Below, piece after piece: positions 10,243 to 21,908 of a DNA stretch of 64,000 nucleotides; position 1 is the stretch's first letter; every line of letters starts with the position of its first letter. The position numbers were made by a program, and so were the translations under genes. The notes under the pieces are model-generated. The model ran no database searches, had not been told where the DNA came from, and saw only the letters and a program-made list of their open reading frames with translations. The DNA is from Euphorbia lathyris (taxonomy: Eukaryota; Streptophyta; Magnoliopsida; Malpighiales; Euphorbiaceae): positions 42,561,501-42,625,500 of the forward strand of contig NC_088915.1 of the NCBI RefSeq assembly GCF_963576675.1. Reading direction: 5' to 3'.

Positions 10243-13200
10243 CTATAGCAGCCCAGAAATGGCTGATCGCTTGGGAGTTAATCGAATTGGACAGATGGAG
10301 AATGCAATGCAGCGAGCTGCTTTTGCTAGCATAAAACGTTCGTTTTCTGTCAATGGCCTCTCAATCACCTTCACGATGTTGGCATCCTACAAATTTCAAG
10401 ATATGAGTTAGAAGGGCAGTATAGCAATTCAGATCAAATCTCTCCTTTTGAAAGTTCCGTAGAAGCATAGTATCAACTCTTTTCTGAACAAAAAAAAAAA
10501 AGGAATTTCTAAATAATGTTAGCAGCATCTGTCATTTACTGAATGAACAAAATCCCCCAGGATGCCAGAAAAATATGGCAGGCAGTTCAAGGAAAATTTC
10601 AAGCTATAAAGTACACATCCTATTAGCAAACCTTGATATGCTATACAGAAGAAGTTAGGAAATCGAAGATAAATGAAACAGAAAAAGTAGTAGTAGGGTC
10701 TGTATACACTGAAGCAGAAAGTTCTCTTCTTTCATAAACCAGAACATTATTTTATATTGTAGTTACTAAAAGAAGAATCTCGACTCTAAGACTGACCAAT
10801 GGGCAAACTTCTTTCCTTCTCCCTCAGGTAGTAGGATAGCAAGTATCGAGATTGAACACCCACATAAATATAATAATCTTCACTAACCTTTTTATGTTGT
10901 TGAATAGAAGGCCTCACACTTGCAGTATCACCAACAACAATAACATTGTTGATATTTCCGCTTTCATCCCTTTCTGTTGGTGAAGATGTTGAATGCCGCC
11001 ATTGCCCATTAATGATGTACTTATAATAGTACCTAAAAGCAGCAAAATTGACTAAGCCAATAAGTATTCCCAACTTCCTTACAGGGAAAATAAGAAAATA
11101 AAGCATCAAAACTTCACAAATCCAAAATACCAAAGGAGAGGAGGAGCAGTTAGGCCGTTCGAAACTATAGATGAAATTAATCTTTCAAACAGTGTAAAAA
11201 AATAAAACCATAAATCTCAATCAAATATTCTGAAAGAGACTGGAAAAATCTCATCCATAGTGTGATTAAATTTGAAAAGCACCCCCCCAGTTTTCGATTA
11301 AATTAGGTAGCAGTTAGATCCTACCAGGATAAGAACGATTGGTTTAACTACCAAATAGGACTGTTGTTATTTAAAAGACAATATTAATGTCGGAACAATG
11401 AGCTGAAGACTATTAAGCGGGGAAAGAAACCCTCATCCTTAGTCTGAGCAACTAGAATGAGAATTTTAATGAATTCAGATGAAAGAAGAAAGAGAATAAT
11501 AGAATTTAGGGAAAGGGTTCATTAATTTTCTGAGCAACTAGAAAGAGAATTATAAGCAATTTAGATGAAAGAAGAAAGAGAATAGAATATAATTCAGGGA
11601 AAGGGAATGATTTCATTAATTTTCTGAGCAACTAGAAAGAGAATTATAAGGAATTTAGATGAAAGAAGACAGAGAATATAATTCAGGGAAAGGGAATGAT
11701 TTCATTAATTTTTATGGAATAAGGAGGGGCTAGAATAGCTATTCTTAAGGAATTCTTGTTCCACATTTGGTTCAACCTTTTTTTTTTCTTTTCTATCGTA
11801 TTCTTTAATTCAACTTAGGAACAACTATTCTTAATCAATAACATCTTTCATTTCTAAAATTACTCTCTAACCAATTTTTCAAATCCTATAAATTTTGGCA
11901 AATTCATAATTTATATCATTAAAAAAACGGAGAAATCGTTAAAAAATCCAAAAGGAGCAAACATATGAAAACACGAAAAAAAACGCGAAAAAAGGGAAAA
12001 ACACGAAAATGTGAACAAACGCAAAAAAAAAAACGATAAAACATGAAAAAGTGACAAAATAGAAAAATACAAAAACGTGAAAAAATGCAAAAACACAAAA
12101 ACGTGACGAAACACGAAAAACATGAAAATGCAAAAAAACCCACGAAAATACAAAAATGTAAAAAATGCAAAAACACAAAAATGTGAACAACGCAATAAAC
12201 ATGAAAACACGAAAAGCGCAAAAACAAATGTGAGAAAACGCAAAAAAAAAAAAAACATGAATAATGTGACAATACAAAAACGTGAAAAACACGAAAATGT
12301 CAAACGTGAAAAAACGGAAACAAACACAAAAACGTGACAAAATGCAAAAAATACGAAAATGTGAACAAATGTGAAAATGCCAAAAACGCGAAAACGTTAA
12401 AAACGCATGTTTTCACGTTTTCGTGTTTTTAACATTAAAAATGTTTTTCATATATTCATGTTGTTCATGTTTTTGTGTTTTTCCACAGTTTTTCACATTT
12501 TCATGTTTTCGTACTATTATTGGCTTAGTCAATTTTGCTGCTTTTAGGAATATGGTTTTATTTTTTTTACACTCGTGGTTTTTTTTGTGTTAAAATGTTT
12601 ATATGTTTTTCGCGTGTTTCACTTTTATTTCGTTTTTTTGTTTTCTTTTTGTTTTTGCGTTTTTTTTTTTTTTTTTTGTATGTTTTACCGTTTTCATATT
12701 TCCTCGAACTAATATATATTTGAATAATTTATTGTCATAATTTATTTTATTCTTTTAACCAAACATAGGAATAGTGATTCCTAAGGAATAGCTATTCTAT
12801 TCTCTCCTATTCTATTCCTAAGGAATAGCTATATATATTCCATTCTATGAACCAAACGGCACCTTACATGTGCAAATATCTACTAAATGCCAAAAGATAA
12901 CAAACCAGCTATAATAGCTACTAATATCCTACATAGCTCTAGTAGCTTTTAGGGAAATAAGCAACGAGAATTTAAATAACAGAATAAGTGAAATTACAAA
13001 CTACTGATTGGAAAATAACATAATTGATCCTTCAAGTTTTCATTCGTCTCTTGTATGTGACATGGTATGGGTCTGTCTAGGTATAGACTGTATGTATTCT
13101 CCTTGAATGAAATATATTCATATAGTTTTATTTTAGTCTATATGGTATCTCATCTGTTTCCCGTGTATACATGATTTGTAACATGGTATAGCCTAGTTTA

Positions 13201-16200
13201 GCTTCATTTTCTGCCATGGGTTTGTATTTTTGGGCTGTTTTCTTCAGCATTACTGTCTACCTTGTTGTTTGGACCTAGGTTTCAAGTCTCAGTTCATCTC
13301 ACCGAACTGTCGTCATTCCTCTTCCGCCGCCTTCATCTCTTTGTTTCCGACATGTTTATCCGGTTAGTTTTCCGGTGAATCTATTTTTGTGCAATGGCAT
13401 TGTTGTGTTGCTTCAACTGAGTTTTACTTGTCCTTTCCCAATGAAGCTTGATTTTGCGCTGTCGTCTCTCCAGTCCGATTTGTTCTGCTAGATTGCGTCT
13501 CCCAGATTATATTTTATATTTTGAAGTATCTTAAGTTTCTTATTTTGAGCTGTATTGTGTGTATTTGTGACAAGCTCACAGATCATGATTAAAATCCATG
13601 TTCCAACTTGGGGGGAAGTGTAATAATGTAAGCATTGTATGGGCTTGTAGGTATGGGGTAGGTGTCTGTCTAGATATGGGTCGTAGCTAGTATCCGTAAT
13701 GTGTATATATATGTGTATTCTCCTTGAATGAAATATATTCATATAGTTTTAGTCTATATGGTATCCGATGTGTTTCCAGTCTATGATGCACAGAAACACT
13801 TCATGACAAGCGTTTCACTGTTTCCGGCATATGTGGGAAACGAAAACTCTCGGAAATTGATACCAAATGTTTCCATAATTACCCAAAATATGAAACACGT
13901 CTCTCAGTTTTTAAACGGTTTCCTCTACCTATTTTCGATTAAAATTCTGGAAATTCAAACTTTTTATTTTGCAATTCCTATTCAGTCTAAGATTACGAAA
14001 ATTGAAACTTCCTATTTGACTAATAATTCCTTCCTTGTAGCCTTCAATTTAAAGAACTTGCCTATATTTCTTTCTCCTATAATCCTCGTCCATTAAATCT
14101 CGATTGAGCTTGGACCTTCTTCATCTCGTTCTTCGTTCTTGTTTTTTTAAATATATTATTATATTTTTAATATTTATACTTGTCAAATAAATTGGCAGGG
14201 GAAGGCTTGCCCCCAGTACACCCTTGTGGTGGGACCCCTCCCCGGACCCTCGCTCAGCGGGGACGGCCGCCCTTTTTTTTTATACGTTTATGTTTCCTAT
14301 GTTTTTTAGAAATTATGTTTTCCTATGTTTTTTAGAAAAAAGGGCCTAGTTGCATGTATCACAATTCTTAACATAAAAGCATATGGTCATTTAGAAAACT
14401 TTAAACAGTACATTTTGAAACCTAAAATTTTGATAGAGTAATAGTTGAAGGAGGATAAATACTTACATTCCTTGAGGAAGTCTTACTTCAACTTCATATC
14501 TCGGACCACCCATGTGACTTGCCTTCATTGGTTCTTTCCAATTTCCAGTAAAATCTCCAACCAGGGATACATCTTCTCCCTTTCATGCAAAGGTACAAAA
14601 AAAGGCGTTTCAATTTACTCAATTGGTGAAGTCAATGGGGTACAAGACTACTGCTTCAAACTTCTTACAAATCTTTCATACAACAACAACAACAAAAGTC
14701 ACAGCATGAGTTACCTCTTGGCCAATCCACACAAAAGTCACAGCATGAGTTGCTGGGCCATCATGTCTGCCACCTTCCACCATAGCTATAAGATCCCATG
14801 TTGCCCAAGCAATTGCCGACCTGCCATACAAAATTACTGATATATAATATGTTCTGTAGAATTAGGGAGCAAATTTGATCTTGAAGAACAATTTTGACAG
14901 AAAAAGAGAGAAAGAGATGTATTTTCTATCAACTGTTAGACTTAATTTATGCCTACATTGAGGTTTAGGATGAGAGAAATGCCAGTGGTAATTTCCTGTG
15001 CCTGCAGTGGAAAGACTTAATAATTGATTGGTTCTTCTCTAAAAGAAAAGGAGTTATAAGCTAAGGAAAAGGGACAGTAGGAGATTTACAAGAAAAGTTT
15101 GTCCTAATATAATATCAAAGGTGATTGATACCATTCATTAGAATTCACTTCCATAACTAAGCAATAGTAGGAACAAGAACTATGGCTGAAGGGCTCTTTA
15201 AGAACCCACAACAAGATAGTAAATTATACAAATAGAAGTATAGCCAACACTAAATACACAACAAAAGGGGTAAGAAAGAAGAACCTATCAGGCCTGCAAA
15301 AATGCAATCCAGTGACAAAATTGTAAGCCGCATGAAGGGATGTGTCAGTTATCCAATGAAGGTATGCAATCACACAAGCAGGAGATCGATCAAAACCACT
15401 TGTACAAGTGATAAATACACGATGATTCTTTTTCAACAAGCGCAATAAGAGCCCAACAGAAAACGGTAACTTCTTCCTCATGTCAAAGGAGTCTGAATCC
15501 CTACAAGGAATAAACAAAAATACAGACAAATTTATCAGCTTGCACATTATAAAATATGCATATTCATCCTGAGAAAGTTTGTTTGACTTAGTATGTTCTT
15601 ATAAAAACCTCTCTGGTTGAGAAATTATTTTCAGAATAACAAAAATATTGAAGTATGAGAATATGCAAAGCAACATACTCACGAAAGCACAAATGTGCAT
15701 GGATGAGAAGAAAATGTTCAGCATCAATGCAAGTCAACTATCCTAAAGGTTGTCAGAGGTATCTTTCTTCACGATGAAACAAACAAACTGCAGCATAAAA
15801 CTACTCACCTTATTGGATAATTAATCATAAGAAGACTGAATCTTTGGCATGATTCGTTGATTGAACTGGAATTGATTCCCCAGTTTTCTGCTTCAATAAC
15901 ACTCTGGAAATTAAGTATAGCAGTAACTCCCTATTACAGAAATCATTTAAAGAGAATTAAAGGATGGGCATGAAATTGGAAATACAATTACCCATGAAAT
16001 TAAGATGTCAAGTTCTTTTCAACTTAAATACAGAGATACTCACCACACTGGACAGTTTTTCTATGTCAGCTTCTGCTTGTATACAAGATCCAACATATAT
16101 TTGTTCCGTTATCTGACAAGATGAAGAATGATATTAGAAAAAACTATAAATGTTGAAGGGTTCAGTATGAGTGCTGGTATCAAGATAGCAGAAGAAAAGT

Positions 16201-17476
16201 TGAACATAGCACCTTACTATAGTGCATACCAAGAGCATGGTTGTAGTATAGCTCGCCTTTAGCACGATCTAGTGCCTTGATATACTCCTCCACAAGAAAG
16301 TTCCCATAAGCCCATTCTCCATCTCCAGACTCCTCAGAAAAGACACAAACTATGGGGCTCACAGGAGGACGAAGGGTGTTGTTATATGGTAAATCAGCAT
16401 GTCCAATTTGATCGTTCAGAAGCTTCCATCCATGGGGTGTTAGAAACTTTGAAGAAAAAGTAAGAAAACCAGAATTCCCACTTCCCTCAGAAGATGCTCT
16501 CAAATTTGATGTCAGGATAGTTTTGTTCCAAGTAAGAGAAGGAACACGTCCCCTATTGAACATTATGTCTATATCACTCAAAAGATGTAGTTGATGAATT
16601 GGAAAAGGAGAAAAGGGTCTCTCGAGGATCAAGCCAAAAGACCCACTCTTCTCCATCAACATCTTCCTGAAGAAACCAAAAACTGAAAAAATAAAAATTG
16701 AAAACCTTGAAAATGAACCAAGACCACTTAAAACATGAAGAAACTCTGGAAACTTGTGGGATATGTTAACCATTTATTCTTATATGGCAGCAAAGCGTAA
16801 ATTGGCATGAAAGATTCACTGCCATAACCACATTGCCCATCAAATTTTATTAATAAAATGAAAAATATATATATAATACACCCAATCAGGGAAATGTTGA
16901 AACTCAGTCAAAAATTCTGGCTATAACTGAACAAATGATTTAGCCCATTCCAGAACAATGGCTAACATATTGAAAGACAGACTAAATTCTTACTGGGCAT
17001 CTCCTAAATCGCTGATCTCGAGAATTGTACCGCTTGAAGAATCAGTAGCCTTCTTCAAACTGTCACCCACCATAATTATCCTGGACCTTTCAGCATTACC
17101 CTGCAAAATTAAAAATTCTCTTTAACAAATCTAGCTCTCAAGATACAACAACAAAAGAAGGGGCAATTCAAAATGTAAGTACCCCTTTCTTCAAAGCATG
17201 AATGATGATTTTTCCGTCGAAAGATAGAGCAAAACGAATACCAAAAGGTTTTTCAAGATTGACCATGTACTCATTGAGATTCATCCTGAGGGACGAATTA
17301 CTGTCAGAGGACATTGCATAAACCCTAAAAGTTCCTTTACTAAGACGAAGAAGTTTATTTTTTTTCTTGAGAACCCCATTGAGTAAGCACAGATCTCTTC
17401 TCAAATGTGAGGAGGAGGAAGTAAGGGGAGCGAAATGGAGACCTCTGCTGCGACTAGGAAGTTGCAGAGAGGACAT
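10243..17476 (-). CDS. LSF1: LSF1, plastidial LIKE SEX FOUR 1 (starch degradation), ten exons
   Basis: Exons, in transcript order: 17476-17183, 17100-16994, 16666-16213, 16112-16044, 15930-15809, 15500-15285, 14820-14715, 14579-14467, 11032-10888, 10386-10243. All introns are GT...AG, phases agree, and the sum is 1,770 nt = 589 residues plus TAG. This is close to Arabidopsis LSF1 (about 591). Order: S/R/L-rich chloroplast transit peptide (about 1-60); PDZ-like domain ('NLEKPFGIRFALS', then 'IIMVGDSLKKAT'); dual-specificity phosphatase domain with the C-x5-R loop CTSGFDR at 381-387; CBM48-type starch-binding domain ('VSLVGDFTGNWKEP', 'YYYKYIINGQWRHS'). LSF1 is required for normal night-time starch breakdown; its relatives SEX4 and LSF2 dephosphorylate glucans, while LSF1 is thought to act mainly as a scaffold with beta-amylases. 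The residue spanning exons 8/9 is Met where I recall Lys. The gene looks intact; intron 8 (3.4 kb) is swollen by repeats. Confidence 0.93.
11444..11715. repeat. Tandem repeat, three units of about 86-94 bp, in LSF1 intron 8
   Basis: Three copies start at 11444, 11530 and 11624, each opening with CTGAGCAACTAGAA and running through 'gaaagaaga(a/c)agagaat' and 'ttcattaatttt'. They lie just left of the foldback element in the same intron. Confidence 0.85.
11716..12852. mobile_element. Foldback/MITE-like element with A-rich and T-rich halves, in LSF1 intron 8
   Basis: The left end ('aatagctattcttaaggaat...ttccacatttggtt') is the inverted, diverged copy of the right end ('aaccaaacataggaatag..attcctaaggaatagctatt'). 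Between them the plus strand is made of A-rich words such as 'aaaacacgaaaa', 'aacgtgaaaa' and 'aatgcaaaa' (about 11930-12400). It then switches to their complements ('ttttcacgttttcgtg', about 12410-12700). The whole can fold back on itself. The GTTTGGTTC / GGAATAG terminal words are common in PIF/Harbinger-like MITEs, but no target duplication was fixed. Long opposed ORFs here are artefacts of the repeat. Confidence 0.6.
13060..13785 (+). mobile_element. TRIM-like small LTR-retrotransposon relic, in LSF1 intron 8
   Basis: A direct repeat of roughly 90-120 bp occurs at about 13068-13160 and 13662-13770, sharing 'tattctccttgaatgaaata' and 'agtctatatggtatc'. The TATGGTATC word after each copy resembles a primer-binding site for initiator tRNA-Met. 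A purine tract ('cttggggggaagtg', about 13608-13621) precedes the right copy like a polypurine tract. The roughly 500 bp between have no coding capacity. This fits a non-autonomous TRIM, partly rearranged, because both repeats are followed by the same PBS-like word. Ends and duplications are not resolved. Confidence 0.45.
14195..14275 (+). mobile_element. 5'-truncated SINE-like fragment, in LSF1 intron 8
   Basis: A short GC-rich patch in AT-rich DNA reads 'cccagtacacccttgtggtg', 'ggacccctccccggaccctc', 'agcggggac'. These words recall the 3' body of plant tRNA-derived SINEs. No box A or box B is present upstream, so it would be truncated. A weak call. Confidence 0.3.
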
Positions 17477-17658
17477 AATTATAAGGATTTAATTGTTTAG
17501 CAAAGAAATGAGAATGGAGGAGATGAAGGGATCACATACGAGTGGCAAGTATAGAAATGGGGAATAACAAGAGATTTGGAGATACTGATCGTCGAAGGAA
17601 TGAAGAAGAAGAAGAAGAAGAGAGAGAGACCACAGATGGAGCTAAGAATGGGTAGGAA

Positions 17659-17670
17659 CACGTGACGTGG
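17659..17670 (-). promoter_or_regulatory. G-box/ACGT cluster upstream of LSF1
   Basis: CACGTGACGTGG holds a perfect palindromic G-box (CACGTG) directly followed by a second ACGT core. It lies about 185 bp upstream of the LSF1 start codon. Such sites bind bZIP and bHLH (PIF-type) factors. A light-, clock- or ABA-linked control of LSF1 is an inference only. Confidence 0.45.
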
Positions 17671-17749
17671 CGGTTAATGGAGCCCGCTTACACGAGGTGT
17701 CCGGTACCTTTATAAGTTGAAAAGTGAGACGTGGAAGAATCTCAATGTA

Positions 17750-17787
17750 TTTCATACAAAATCTTCCATAATAAAGTTGGATTCCAG

Positions 17788-17818
<31 letters not shown>

Positions 17819-18540
17819 ATAATGATTCCAGTATATTTTTTATAATGCGTAAATTATAAAACTCATTCAATTTATAAATTTTTTAAATATTTAGATTTAT
17901 TAAAAGAAAAAAAAACATATTTTTAAATTAGATTTTCTTAAAATATTCTTATTATATATACTATAATTTAACCAACTTTTTTCACTTCACTTTTTATTCT
18001 TTATAAATTCATATTTAATTTTTCAATCTAAAATCTATAAATTCTTTTATATAAACTAATTTAAAATACGTATATAAAGAAATTTATAGATTTGGATTGA
18101 TGTATGGAATTGAAGTTGAATTATTATAAGGGAATAATAGATTTACTTTAGTTACCAAACATTATTATAATTTAATTAATTAAAATCCTAAACAATTCTC
18201 ATCTCTTTCCTAATTTAATTAAACAAAATTTAATTAATTAAAATTCTAAATAATTTTTATCTTTCTCTTTTTTCTCAAGTCTCTCACTACATAGCACACA
18301 TCATCCTAATTTAATTAATTAAAATCTTAAATAATTCTCATCTCTCTCCTAATTTAATTAATTAAAGTCTTAAATAATTCGCATCTCCCTCCCCTTCTTC
18401 TCACGTCTCTTTCTAATTATCAAACATCATCCTAATTTAATTAATTAAAATTATAAACAATTCTCATCTCTCTCCTAATTTAAATAAACAAGATTTAATT
18501 AATTAAAATCCTAAATAATTCTCATCTTTCTGTCTTCTCA
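17750..18540. repeat. AT-rich intergenic DNA with a diverged tandem repeat
   Basis: After the LSF1 promoter the DNA is very AT-rich. From about 18160 it repeats a unit built of 'cctaatttaattaattaaaa', 'tcctaaataattctcatctc' and a pyrimidine run ending in TCTCTC. At least four diverged copies are seen, with spacings of about 60 to 120 bp. No gene is present. Confidence 0.65.
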
Positions 18541-21420
18541 TGTCTCTTTCTCTCTCTCTCTCACAAATCTTAAACAGACAATGATCTCTATCTCTCTCCT
18601 TCGTGGAACTTCGAACTCCAGATAGAAATTGGTGAGTTTTCCTTCAAAAATCTTCGTTATCTTAGTAGTTAAAGTCGTCTTATTTTTCTCCCACCAATAT
18701 TGATCAAAATCGTCTGATGTATAGGTTAATTTTTTAAGACTTTGGCTAAACAAAAATCAAAATCAATCATAAATAGAAGTTGAATGATAAATATATTGAT
18801 GTTGTTCCTGTTTAAAGAGAGACGTGATCAGCCGTTTTCTAGGGTAATTTTTTGGTTTTGAGAGGGACATGATCAAAATCAGTGAGCAATTTTCCATTAA
18901 AACCGTCTGATTTCTTGGCTAATTTTTTGATTTTAAGAGAGAGACATGATCAAAATCAGATAGTGATCAAAATCATATGATTTTTTCAGTAATAGTGATC
19001 AAAATCATCTTAGTTTTCGTCAAATTTCATGTTGTCCTCTTATGTTAATCCATGATTAATACATTGTTTCTTTGGCTTTACATTGACTACACTTTACATC
19101 TGTCTGATGGTTTTTTCTTTTATAGAGATGGAAGATGACAACAATTCTATCTTTCAAATTCATGATTTGAGTAATAATATTGTGAATGACGAAGAGTCTG
19201 GCGGATAACAAGGTCCCGGCAACGAAATTCTAAGTGGTCAACTTAAGCCAACAAAAGAAAAAGAATTTCAAACATTAGATGATGTTTATAAATTCTATAA
19301 TGTCTATGCTAAAAAAATTGGGTTTAACATTCTAATGTCTTCGTCGAAGCTAAAAAAAGAGTACCAGAGAAATTATTAGGAAAAGTTTACTGATGTTGAT
19401 GCCAAAAGGCGATGGAGACAATACAAAGTTTGTTGTAGTACTGAATTGGTGGTTGTGAGAAATAAAACACAATTTTTTACGGTGAATTTTTTTAACGAGG
19501 ATCACAATCACCCGTTACTAACCCCAACAAAAACACCATTCATACGGTCTCATGGCCAAGTATCATCTATTGCAAAATCCTTGAATGAACAATTATCGAG
19601 AGTGAATATGCCTACGTATCACCAATATAATTTTCTCCAGTTACAGGCAGGAGGGATGGAAAATCTCAAGTGCACACAGAAGGATTTGCATAATCATGAA
19701 ACAAAGAATCGATTAAAGTTAAAAGGACGCGGTGGAGATATGTTGTATGAATATTTCGAATCAGAGATGGCAAAAAACCTTTCATTTTATTTCAAGATTG
19801 ATGTGGGCGATGATAAAAAAAATTACACGTTGTTTTTAGGCTGATGCAATGATGAGGCGGAGTTACAGATTTTATAATAATGTTATCGTTTTTCACACTA
19901 CGTATAACACCAATCGGTACAAGATGATATTTGCGCCTAATTTAAGGGTCAACAATCACAGACAAACTATTGTTTTTGCTTGTGCTTTACTAAATGGGGA
20001 ACATTCTGACAATTTTGTATGGTTATTTAAACAATTTTTGGAAGCTATGCCTGGTGATGCGCAAAAAATAATAATCAGTGATCAAGACCTAACAATGACG
20101 ATTGACGGGTAAATTACATGTGTGGTGTACAACCTTTATCTATTTTCACACTTTGGTGTACAACTAAATTTTTTTCACACTAAACTGTACAACCTTCAGG
20201 TGACCTCCCACTAAAGTGTACAACCGGTAATTGTGACCGGTCAACCCAAAGTCAACACGACACATCATCAATTTTCATCCTACCCATTTAAAAAAGTGGG
20301 ATCCACTCCTTATGATATTACAAAAATACCCTGAACATTTGTACAATTACTAAAATATCATTATCTTCTTCCTTTCTTTAATTCTTCTCTCTCTCTAAAT
20401 CTTCTCTCTCTAACTCCTCTCTCTAAGTCTCTCTCTGACTCCTTTCTAAGTCATCTTCTTTAAGAAGCCTAAATATAAACTCCTGCAATTTTCCCTTAAT
20501 TATTATGAGAATTTTATCTTGCAAATTTAATAGTGCTTGAATCGATTTTATAATATATAAACTTGTAGTATCCGCCATCGCCATCTTCGGCTCAGAAAGT
20601 ATCAGTTATGAATCTCTAGATCTCCAACCACGACCCTCAACAAGGAAAATTGATCCTCAAGCTTATCAATGCTTCCGCCATCGCCACAACTGAAACTGCA
20701 GATTTTCTACCATAAATACACACTCACTTGCCCATAAATGCAACCAAATTCACTCTAAATTTCAATTAACAGTAAATACATTTTCAATGTTTTATTTATT
20801 TATAGGCTTAGTTGTATACATTGCTCTCAACATTTGAAATATCATGTTTAATATTGAATTTATTTGTTTATTATTTAGTTTTTATTCTTTACCGCGTCTC
20901 CAAAAACACAAAGAAAGAAAGGGATACACAGTGGTTCTAGAATTCATGAGTGAGAGTTAGAAAGAGAGGAAGGAGAGAGAGAAATGGAAAGTTAGAGAGA
21001 AAGTGAGAGTTAGAAAGAGAGGAAAGAGAGAGAAAGGGAGAGTTAGAGAGAGAGAGAGGACTTAGAGAGAGAAAAGGAGAGAGAGAGGAGTGGAAGAAAA
21101 TGAAGCAAGGAAGAAGATAATGGTATTTTAGTAATTACATAATGGTAAAGGGCAGTTTTGTAATTTAACAAGGAGTGGGTCCCACTTTTTTTAAATGGGT
21201 AGGATGAAAAATGCTGATGTGGTGCGTTGACTTCGGGTTGACCGGTCACAATTACCGGTTGTACACTTTAAGGTCATCCGAAGGTTGTACAGTTTAGTGT
21301 AAAAAAAATTTGGTTGTACACCAAATTGTGAAAATAGGTAAAAGTTTTACACCATGTATGTAATTTACCCGACGATTGCCATATCGACAACCTTACCAAG
21401 TACCTTCCACAAGTTTTTTT
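18540..21420 (+). pseudogene. FAR1/MULE-transposase-like gene, broken and interrupted by a MITE
   Basis: A pyrimidine-rich leader exon (about 18540-18631) ends at GTGAGT. A 5'-UTR intron ends at TTTTATAG (19125), and an ATG follows at 19128. The frame shows a FAR1-type DNA-binding region ('DDVYKFYNVYAKKIGF', then 'NFFNEDHNHPLLTP'). It then enters a MULE transposase domain ('VVFHTTYNTNRYKMIFAP'-like, 'DNFVWLFKQFLEAMPG', 'IISDQDL'). Breaks: an in-frame TAA near 19206, TAG near 19377, and a one-base shift near 19836 ('LFLG' stop in one frame, 'ADAMMRRSYR' in the next). A MITE occupies 20107-21370, after which the same domain resumes ('ISTTLPSTFHK') and dies by about 21410; no SWIM zinc finger follows. 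FAR1-family proteins are transcription factors derived from MULE transposases. This copy could be a dead host gene or a dead MULE; the 5'-UTR intron favours the former. The ORFs at 19446 and 19849 are fragments of it. Confidence 0.8.
20097..21380. mobile_element. MULE-type MITE with long TIRs, inserted in the FAR1-like gene
   Basis: The element spans 20107-21370 (1,264 bp). It starts GGGTAAATTACAT and ends with the complement ATGTAATTTACCC. The inverted arms extend for about 230 bp, sharing 'tggtgtacaac', 'cactaaactgtacaacct', 'ccggtaattgtgaccggt' and 'ctacccattt'. Flanks are 10 bp: GACGATTGAC at 20097-20106 and GACGATTGCC at 21371-21380 (9 of 10 identical), as expected for Mutator-like insertion. 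The middle is non-coding and carries GA/TC microsatellites (20380-20450 and 20930-21090). The host coding frame resumes right after it. Confidence 0.9.
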
Positions 21421-21908
21421 TATATATATATTACTTGCATTAGGTTTATATTATTGTGATTAATAAAACAATAATATGTATAGTATAGTTTTCTAGCTAT
21501 GATTTAATAACTGGGTTTTTTTAGTTAATGGAGTAGTTGTTAACTGTAATTTAACGTTAATGATTCCATTAAAAAAATGTTTAAATGTGTGCACCAGAAC
21601 TTTATGTAAATGAATTGAAGTTAGTGTATTACACATGGATTCTAGAATTAGAGTCATATTAGATTTTACTAATCGGTAGCATTTAGGAATTGAAGTTAGT
21701 TAATCGATAAGTTAGTGTATTACACATTAATTTTATAATTAGAAGCATATTAGATTTTACTAATCAACAGTATTTATCCGAATATCCATTCTTCATTGGG
21801 CCTATATCGTTTCATTGCAAAAAAAAATTACTAATCAATAACATTTTACTACAAAAAAAAACATTTTTTTTACTAACAATGAAAATAGGCACAACATATT
21901 AGGTGAGA
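21421..21908. other. AT-rich non-coding stretch
   Basis: No gene seen. It has a loose duplication of 'ttagattttactaatc(g/a)(g/a)' (about 21660 and 21752), and the left copy of a 35-bp duplication ('cacaacatattaggtgagac', near 21890) that brackets the next MITE. Confidence 0.4.

Noticed and set aside
11911..12340. Four overlapping ORFs of 71-138 codons on both strands rich in F/C or K/N
   Set aside because: They are by-products of the A-rich/T-rich foldback repeat, which lacks stops in several frames at once; no protein-like composition.
13160..13660. Possible full small retrotransposon with clear ends in LSF1 intron 8
   Set aside because: Both repeats are followed by the same PBS-like word and no target duplication could be fixed, so only a relic is reported.
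18538..18753. Minus-strand ORF of 71 codons
   Set aside because: It overlaps the leader exon and intron start of the FAR1-like gene and a TC-rich microsatellite; no homology recognised.
19446..20112. Two plus-strand ORFs (132 and 87 codons) as separate genes
   Set aside because: They are consecutive pieces of one FAR1/MULE-like pseudogene separated by a one-base frameshift.
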